This document shows positions 57,019 to 64,000 of a DNA stretch of 64,000 bases, in pieces. The stretch covers positions 124,001 to 188,000 of the forward strand of contig NW_027478926.1 in the NCBI RefSeq assembly GCF_051014685.1, in the 5' to 3' direction. How positions within the stretch are numbered: position 1 is the first letter of the stretch; every line of letters starts with the position of its first letter. Source of the DNA: Ptiloglossa arizonensis (Eukaryota > Arthropoda > Insecta > Hymenoptera > Colletidae). Below the pieces are notes generated by a model that was not told where the DNA came from, ran no database searches, and worked only from the letters and a program-made list of their open reading frames with translations. The position numbers were made by a program, and so were the translations under genes.

Positions 57019-57758
57019 GTACGTTATGCGTTAAACGTTATACGTTATACGATATACGTTATACGTTATACGTTATGCGTTATAGGATATACGTTATACG
57101 TTATACGTTATACGTTATACGTTATACGTTATACGTTATACGTTATACGTTATACGTTATACGTTATACGTTATACGTTATACGTTATACGTTATACGTT
57201 ATACGTTATACGTTATACGTTATACGTTATACGTTATACGTTATACGTTATACGTTATACGTTATACGTTATACGTTATGCGTTATACGCTATACGTTAT
57301 GCGTCATAGGTCATACCTAATACGTGATGCGTCATACGTTATACGTTATACGTTATACGTTATTCGTTATACGTTATACGTTATACGTTATACGTCATAC
57401 GTTACACGTTATACGTTATACGTTATACGTTATACGTTATACGTTAAACGTTATACGTTATACGTTATACGTTATACGATATACGTTATACGTTAAACGT
57501 TGTACGTTATACGTTATACGTTATACGTTATACGTTATACGTTATACGTTAAACGTTATACGTTATACGTTATACGTTATACGTTATACGTTATACGTTA
57601 TGCGCTATACGTTATACGTTATACGTTATACGTTATACGTTATACGTTTGACGTTATACGTTATATGTTATACGGTATACGTTATACGTTATGCGTTATA
57701 CGTTATACGTTATACGTTATACGTTATACGTTTGACGTTATACGTTATACGTTATACG
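57019..57758 (+). repeat. R block, upstream copy of the 1,064-bp offset duplication
   Basis: P motif, ATAGGATATACG, a canonical run, Z (GG 57309), CATACGTTACACG, AAACG, CGATATACG, GTACG, GCGCTATACG, TTTGACG, ATATG, GGTATACG, TTTGACG. It matches 58083-58822 at exactly 1,064 bp (152 units). Identity ends at 57759, where this copy turns into GCTATACG and a second Z (GG 57778). Confidence 0.85.
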
Positions 57759-58082
57759 CTATACGTTATGCGTCATAGGTCATACCTAATACGTGATGCG
57801 TCATACGTTATACGTTATACGTTATACGTTATTCGTTATACGTTGTACGTTATGCGTTAAACGTTATACGTTATACGATATACGTTATACGTTATACGTT
57901 ATGCGTTATAGGATATACGTTATACGTTATACGTTATACGTTATACGTTATACGTTATACGTTATACGTTATACGTTATACGTTATACGTTATACGTTAT
58001 ACGTTATACGTTATACGTTATACGTTGTACGTTATGCGTTAAACGTTATACGTTATACGTTATACGTTATACGTTATACGTT
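57759..58082 (+). repeat. Short Z plus P segment between the R copies
   Basis: GCTATACG, Z (GG 57778), ATTCG, then P near 57845 with ATAGGATATACG and another GTACGTTATGCGTTAAACG near 58027. It is probably a rearranged remnant, since Z follows TTTGACG directly here instead of Y. Confidence 0.65.
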
Positions 58083-58822
58083 GTACGTTATGCGTTAAAC
58101 GTTATACGTTATACGATATACGTTATACGTTATACGTTATGCGTTATAGGATATACGTTATACGTTATACGTTATACGTTATACGTTATACGTTATACGT
58201 TATACGTTATACGTTATACGTTATACGTTATACGTTATACGTTATACGTTATACGTTATACGTTATACGTTATACGTTATACGTTATACGTTATACGTTA
58301 TACGTTATACGTTATACGTTATACGTTATACGTTATACGTTATGCGTTATACGCTATACGTTATGCGTCATAGGTCATACCTAATACGTGATGCGTCATA
58401 CGTTATACGTTATACGTTATACGTTATTCGTTATACGTTATACGTTATACGTTATACGTCATACGTTACACGTTATACGTTATACGTTATACGTTATACG
58501 TTATACGTTAAACGTTATACGTTATACGTTATACGTTATACGATATACGTTATACGTTAAACGTTGTACGTTATACGTTATACGTTATACGTTATACGTT
58601 ATACGTTATACGTTAAACGTTATACGTTATACGTTATACGTTATACGTTATACGTTATACGTTATGCGCTATACGTTATACGTTATACGTTATACGTTAT
58701 ACGTTATACGTTTGACGTTATACGTTATATGTTATACGGTATACGTTATACGTTATGCGTTATACGTTATACGTTATACGTTATACGTTATACGTTTGAC
58801 GTTATACGTTATACGTTATACG
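58083..58822 (+). repeat. R block, downstream copy of the 1,064-bp offset duplication
   Basis: Same series as 57019-57758, with Z at 58373. It continues into Y (GG 58832). Related R blocks lie at about 37.86-38.37, 40.80-41.31, 49.5-50.16 and 52.74-53.25 kb. Confidence 0.85.
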
Positions 58823-59384
58823 TTATACGTTGGACGTTACAGGTTAAACGTAATACGTTATACGTTATACGTTATACGTTATACGTTATACGTTATACGT
58901 TATACGTTGTACGTTATACGTCATTCGTTATACGTTATACGTTATGCGTTATACGTTATGCGTTATACGTTATACGTTATACGTTATACGTTATACGTTG
59001 TACGTTATACGTTATACGTTATACGTTATACGTTATACGTTATGCGCTATACGTTATACGTTATACGTTATACGTTATACGTTATACGTTTGACGTTATA
59101 CGTTATATGTTATACGGTATACGTTATACGTTATGCGTTATACGTTATACGTTATACGTTATACGTTATACGTTTGACGTTATACGTTATACGTTATACG
59201 TTATACGTTGGACGTTACAGGTTAAACGTAATACGTTATACGTTATACGTTATACGTTATACGTTATACGTTATACGTTATACGTTGTACGTTATACGTC
59301 ATTCGTTATACGTTATACGTTATGCGTTATACGTTATGCGTTATACGTTATACGTTATACGTTATACGTTATACGTTGTACGTT
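58622..59384 (+). repeat. Tandem duplication, period 378 bp (54 units), two copies
   Basis: GCGCTATACG at 58666/59044, the first TTTGACG at 58711/59089, Y at 58832/59210, and the GTCATTCG unit near 58920/59298 are each exactly 378 bp apart. Identity covers about 2.02 periods and no mismatch was noticed. It overlaps the end of the R block at 58083-58822. Confidence 0.88.
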
Positions 59385-60717
59385 ATGCGTTAAACGTTAG
59401 ACGTTATATGTTATACGTTATACGTTGTACGTTATAGGTTATATGTAATATGTAATACGTTATACGTTATACGTTATACGTTGGACGTTACAGGCAAAAC
59501 GTAATACGTTATACGTTTTACGTTATGCGTTATACGTTATACGTTATACGTTAGACGTTATAGGTTATACGTAATACGTAATACGTTATACGTTACACGT
59601 TATACGTTACACGTTATACGTTATACGTTATACGTTATACGTTATACGTTAAACGTTATACGTTATACGTTATACGTTATACGTTATACGTTATACGCTA
59701 TACGCTATACGTTATACGTTGTACGTTATGCGTTATACGTTATGCGTTATACGTTATACGTTATACGTTATACGTTGTACGTTATACGTTATTCGCTTTA
59801 CGTTATACGTTATTCGTTATACGTTATACGTTATACGTTATACGTTATACGTTATACGTTATACATTATGCGTTACACGCTATACGTTATGCGTTATAGG
59901 TCATACCTTATACGTGATACGTCATACGTTATACGTTAGACGTGATACGTTATACGTTATACGTTATACGTTATACGTTATTCGTTATACGTTATACGTT
60001 ATACGTTATACGTTATACGTTATACGTTATACGTTATACGTTATACGTTATACGTTATACGTTATACGTTATACGTTAAACGTTATACGTTATACGTTAT
60101 ACGTTATACGTTATACGTTATACGCTATACGCTATACGTTATACGTTGTACGTTATGCGTTATACGTTATGCGTTATACGTTATACGTTATACGTAATAC
60201 GTTATACGTTACACGCTATACGTTATACGTTATACGTTGTACGTTATGCGCTAAACGTTAGACGTTATATGTTATACGTTATACGTTGTACGTTATACGT
60301 TATATGTAATATGTAATACGTTATACGTTATACGTTATACGTTGGACGTTACAGTTTAAACGTAATACGTTATACGTTATACGTTATACGTTATACGTTA
60401 TGCGTTATAGGTCATACCTTATACGTGATACGTCATACGTTATACGTTATACGTGATTCGTTATACGTTATACGTTATACGTTATACGTTGTACGTTATA
60501 CGTTAAACGTTAGACGTTATACGTTATACGTTATACGTTATACGTTATACGTTATACGTTATACGTTATACGTTATACGTTAAACGTTATACGTTATACG
60601 TTATACGTTATACGTTATACGTTATACGTTATACGCTATACGCTATACGTTATACGTTGTACGTTATGCGTTATACGTTATGCGTTATACGTTATACGTT
60701 ATACGTTATACGTTGTA
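59385..60717 (+). repeat. Mixed U, Y, Q and CGCTATACGCTATACG modules
   Basis: U near 59400, Y 59483 with Q, CGCTATACGCTATACG near 59696, 60122 and 60632, Z (GG 59899 and 60410), Y 60344 (ACAGTTTAAACG, a private change). The CGCTATACG pair is each time followed by GTTGTACGTTATGCG and a second ATGCG, which defines a further small module. It also occurs near 56365, 61445 and 63880. Confidence 0.7.
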
Positions 60718-61577
60718 CGCTATACGTTATACGTTATACGTTGTACGTTATGCGCTAAACGTTAGACGTTATATGTTATACGTTATACGTTGTACGTTAT
60801 ACGTTATATGTAATATGTAATACGTTATACGTTATACGTTATACGTTGTACGTTACAGGTTAAACGTAATACGTTATACGTTATACGTTATACGTTATAC
60901 GTTATACGTTATGCGTTATAGGTCATACCTTATACGTGATACGTCATACGTTATACGTTACACGTTATACGTTATACGTTATGCGTTATACGTTATGCGT
61001 TATACGTTATACGTTATACGTTATACGTTATACGTTGTACGTTATGCGTTAAACGTTAGACGTTATATGTTATACGTTATACGTTGTACGTTATAGGTTA
61101 TATGTAATATGTAATACGTTATACGTTATACGTTATACGTTGGACGTTACAGGCAAAACGTAATACGTTATACGTTTTACGTTATGCGTTATACGTTATA
61201 CGTTATACGTTAGACGTTATAGGTTATACGTAATACGTAATACGTCATACGTTACACGTTATACGTTACACGTTATACGTTATACGTTATACGTTATAAG
61301 TTATACATTATACGTTATACGTTACACGTTATACGTCATACGTTATACGTTATACGTTATACGTTATACGTTATACGTTATACGTTATACGTTATACGTT
61401 AAACGTTATACGTTATACGTTATACGTTATACGTTATACGTTATACGCTATACGCTATACGTTATACGTTGAACGTTATGCGTTATACGTTATGCGTTAT
61501 ACGTTATACGTTATACGTTATACGTTATACGTTATACGTTATACGTTATACGTTATGGGTTATTGGTCATACCTTAT
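60718..61577 (+). repeat. 2,436-bp offset duplication, upstream copy
   Basis: U near 60764, a damaged Y (GTACG for GGACG, at 60848), Z 60921, U near 61058, Y 61142, Q, ATAAGTT/ATACATT, CGCTATACGCTATACG, and the rare ATGGGTTATTGG form of Z near 61555. The same series is at 63154-64000, offset 2,436 bp (348 units), later 2,422 bp. Confidence 0.85.
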
Positions 61578-62549
61578 ACGTGATACGTCATACGTTATAC
61601 GTTACACGTTATACGTTGTACGTTATACGTTATACGTTATACGTTATACGTTATACGTTATACGTTATACGTTATGCGTTATACGTTATGCGTTATACGT
61701 TATACGTTATACGTTATACGTTATACGTTATACGTTATACGTTATACGTTATACGTTATACGTTATATGTTATACGTTATACGATATACGTTATACGTTA
61801 TACGTTAGACGTTATAGGTTATGCATAATACGATATACGTTATACGTTATACGTTATACGTTATACGTTATACGTTGTACGTTATACGTTACACGTTATA
61901 CGTTATACGTTATGCGTTATACGTTATGCGTTATACGTTATACGTTATACGTTATACGTTATACGTTATACGTTATACGTTATACGTTATACGTTATACG
62001 TTATATGTTATTCGTTATACGTTATACGTTATGCGTTATACGTTATACGTTATACGTTATGCGTTATACGTTATACGTTATACGTTATACGTTATACGTT
62101 TGACCTTATACGTTATACGTTATTCGTTATACGATATGCGTTATACGTTATACGTTATACGTTATACGTTATACGTTATACGTTATACGTTATACGTTAT
62201 ACGTTATACGTTATACGTTATACGTTATACGTTATACGTTATACGTTATACGTTATACGTTATACGTTATACGTTATACGTTATACGTTATACGTTATAC
62301 GTTATACGCTATACGCTATACGTTATGCGTTATACGTTATGCATTATACGTTATACATTATACGTTATACGTTATACGTTATACGTTATACGTTATTCGT
62401 TATACGTTAAACGTTATTCGTTATACGTTATACGTTATACGTTATACGTTATACGTTATACGTTATACGTTATACATTATACGTTATACGTTATACGTTA
62501 TACGTTATACGTTATACGTTATACGTTATAAGTTATACGCTATACGTTA
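61578..62549 (+). repeat. Canonical-rich stretch with scattered variants
   Basis: Long perfect runs, for example about 62150-62305. Few markers occur: AGACGTTATAGGTTATGC near 61807, TTTGACC near 62100, CGATATGCG near 62132, ATTCG/AAACG near 62395-62415. No higher-order copy was found elsewhere in the window. It could be a young expansion, or a segment whose partners lie outside. Confidence 0.65.
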
Positions 62550-63440
62550 TAGGTTATACGTTATACATTATGCGTTATACGCTGTACGTTATGCGTTATA
62601 GGTCATACCTTATACGTGATACGTCGTACGTTATACGTTATACGTGATACGTTATACGTTATACGTTATACGTTATACGTTGTACGTTATACGTTAAACG
62701 TTAGACGTTATATGTTATACGTTATACGTTGTACGTTATACGTTATATGAAATACGTAATACGTTATACGTTATACGCTATACGTTATACGTTATACGTT
62801 GTACGTTATGCGCTAAACGTTAGACGTTATATGTTATACGTTATACGTTGTACGTTATACGTTATATGTAATATGTAATACGTTATACGTTATACGTTAT
62901 ACGTTATACGTTGGACGTTACAGGTTAAACGTAATACGTTATACGTTATACGTTATACGTTATACGTTATGCGTTATAGGTCATACCTTATACGTGATAC
63001 GTCATACGTTATACGTTATACGTGATACGTTATACGTTATACGTTATACGTTATACGTTGTACGTTATACGTTAAACGTAAGACGTTATATGTTATACGT
63101 TATACGTTGTACGTTATACGTTATATGTAATACGTAATACGTTATACGTTATACGCTATACGTTATACGTTATACGTTGTACGTTATGCGCTAAACGTTA
63201 GACGTTATATGTTATACGTTATAGGTTGTACGTTATACGTTATATGTAATATGTAATACGTTATACGTTATACGTTATACGTTGGACGTTACAGGTTAAA
63301 CGTAATACGTTATACGTTATACGTTATACGTTATACGTTATACGTTATGCGTTATAGGTCATACCTTATACGTGATACGTCATACGTTATACGTTACACG
63401 TTATACGTTATACGTTATGCGTTATACGTTATGCGTTATA
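62550..63440 (+). repeat. Right-domain module dimer, copy 3 (378 + 378 bp)
   Basis: Z at 62601, 62979 and 63357; Y at 62913 and 63284; U copies with GAAATACG in the first module and GTAATACG in the second. Z 62601 is 8,295 bp (1,185 units) after Z 54306. Private changes: AAACGTAAGACG near 63075 and TATAGGTTGTACG near 63222. Confidence 0.85.
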
Positions 63441-64000
63441 CGTTATACGTTATACGTTATACGTTATACGTTGTACGTTATGCGTTAAACGTTAGACGTT
63501 ATATGTTATACGTTATACGTTGTACGTTATAGGTTATATGTAATATGTAATACGTTATACGTTATACGTTATACGTTGGACGTTACAGGCAAAACGTAAT
63601 ACGTTATACGTTTTACGTTATGCGTTATACGTTATACGTTATACGTTAGACGTTATAGGTTATACGTAATACGTAATACGTTATACGTTACACGTTATAC
63701 GTTACACGTTATACGTTATACGTTATACGTTATAAGTTATACATTATACGTTATACGTTACACGTTATACGTCATACGTTATACGTTATACGTTATACGT
63801 TATACGTTATACGTTATACGTTATACGTTATACGTTAAACGTTATACGTTATACGTTATACGTTATACGTTATACGTTATACGCTATACGCTATACGTTA
63901 TACGTTGAACGTTATGCGTTATACGTTATGCGTTATACGTTATACGTTATACGTTATACGTTATACGTTATACGTTATGGGTTATTGGTCATACCTTATA
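63154..64000 (+). repeat. 2,436-bp offset duplication, downstream copy (cut by window end)
   Basis: Repeats 60718-61577: Y 63284, Z 63357, U near 63494, Y 63578, Q, CGCTATACGCTATACG near 63880, and ATGGGTTATTGG at the very end. The final offset of 2,422 bp shows two whole units lost. The array continues beyond 64000. Confidence 0.85.

Larger units (their letters stand above)
1..64000 (+). repeat. Satellite DNA array, 7-bp unit ATACGTT (TTATACG), head to tail
   Basis: Every line of the window is made of the heptamer ATACGTT or one- to three-base variants of it. All units point the same way, and I saw no block of the reverse complement (AACGTAT). The array starts before base 1 and continues past base 64000. 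The canonical unit has 2/7 G+C and one CpG. Every position of the unit varies somewhere: GTACGTT, ACACGTT, ATGCGTT, ATTCGTT, ATAAGTT, ATAGGTT, ATACATT, ATACTTT, ATACGCT, ATACGTC, ATACGTA and others. The variants recur in fixed orders, which defines higher-order repeats. No stretch over 50 bp looks like non-satellite DNA. A eukaryotic heterochromatic satellite is inferred from size and structure; species and chromosomal site cannot be told. Confidence 0.98.
48954..64000 (+). repeat. Right higher-order-repeat domain (markers U, Y, Z; 371/378-bp modules)
   Basis: Here the J, K, V and H series are absent. Three others dominate. U is AAACGTTAGACGTTATATG. Y is GGACGTTACAGGTTAAACG or its CAGGCAAAACG form. 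Z is ATAGGTCATACCTTATACG followed by GTGATACGTC. U occurs about 22 times and is not seen in the left domain. Many neighbouring Y or Z copies are 371 or 378 bp apart, that is 53 or 54 heptamers. The unit and its orientation are the same as in the left domain, so this is a separately amplified subfamily of the same satellite. Confidence 0.85.

Noticed and set aside
119..63532. About 150 forward open reading frames, many over 100 codons
   Set aside because: All are translations of the heptamer and give the same Y-T-L-Y-V-I-R repeat. Overlapping frames encode the same heptad, starts come from ATGCGTT or ATATGTT-type variants, and stops from TAG, TAA or TGA variants. None has a non-repetitive domain, so none is annotated as CDS.
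1..64000. Telomeric repeat
   Set aside because: The unit has no G-run on either strand and is unlike TTAGGG, TTTAGGG, TTAGG or related telomere repeats. The rich HOR structure is also atypical of telomerase-made DNA.
1..64000. CRISPR array
   Set aside because: There are no constant repeats separated by unique spacers. Every interval is built from the same heptamer.
1..64000. Promoters, from TATA in nearly every unit
   Set aside because: TATA follows from the unit sequence and occurs about 9,000 times. No initiator, flanking element or gene supports any site.
1..64000. Inverted repeats or hairpins
   Set aside because: ACGT and TATA are self-complementary, but folding the unit on itself pairs only 4 of 7 bases, with three mismatches per unit. 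No block of opposite orientation exists, so no long hairpin is expected.
1..64000. Bacterial or plasmid origin iterons / DnaA boxes
   Set aside because: No TTATNCACA box was seen. The repeat is far too long and uniform for an iteron array, and no replication gene is present.
1..64000. A hidden novel gene system
   Set aside because: I looked on both strands for non-heptamer sequence and found none longer than a few bases. What is unusual here is the organisation of the satellite itself.

Overview
The whole 64 kb window is one uninterrupted satellite array. Its 7-bp unit is ATACGTT (equivalently TTATACG), always head to tail and in the same orientation on the + strand. I find no protein-coding gene, RNA gene, transposon, CRISPR array or unique sequence. 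About 9,140 units fill the window and the array runs off both ends. This much short-unit satellite points to eukaryotic constitutive heterochromatin (pericentromere, centromere, subtelomere or a B/sex-chromosome block). Nothing in the sequence identifies the species. The canonical unit is 71% A+T but carries one CpG per 7 bp.

The long open frames on the + strand are an arithmetic by-product. Three units (21 nt) read Ile-Arg-Tyr-Thr-Leu-Tyr-Val in every forward frame, because 7 is coprime to 3. The reverse strand meets TAA every 21 nt in every frame. Apparent starts come from the unit variant ATGCGTT. Apparent stops come from variants such as ATAGGTT, ATAAGTT and ...GTAATACG.

The real information is in the variant units, which act as barcodes for a nested higher-order repeat (HOR) structure. 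From 1 to about 48.9 kb a 'left' repertoire prevails (marker motifs J, K, V and H, defined in the features). It is arranged as duplicated blocks: S1/S2 (0-7.7 kb), N/M (7.8-15.5 kb), and a large family alpha, beta, gamma, delta (15.5-18.9, 19.7-25.2, 28.5-33.9 and 44.1-48.9 kb). There are also a 721-bp tandem duplication (35.6-36.9 kb) and a 2,940-bp tandem duplication with no visible difference between copies (36.94-42.84 kb). From about 48.9 kb to the end a different 'right' repertoire (U, Y, Z) forms 371/378-bp modules of 53/54 units. These sit inside a ~3.2 kb tandem duplication (48.8-55.15 kb) and several smaller ones. The 2,940-bp block carries right-type modules inside the left domain.

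Phase is kept very strictly. The G of each CpG falls at positions congruent to 4 modulo 7 from base 1 to about 16.8 kb, and I detect only five phase changes in 64 kb. Four of those are the same inherited T insertion seen in alpha, beta, gamma and delta. Substitutions are common, non-7 indels are very rare, and block offsets are multiples of 7 once these five sites are allowed for. This fits amplification by in-register unequal exchange or gene conversion. Block edges were read by eye and are good to a few tens of bases. Copy number in such sequence also depends on correct assembly.
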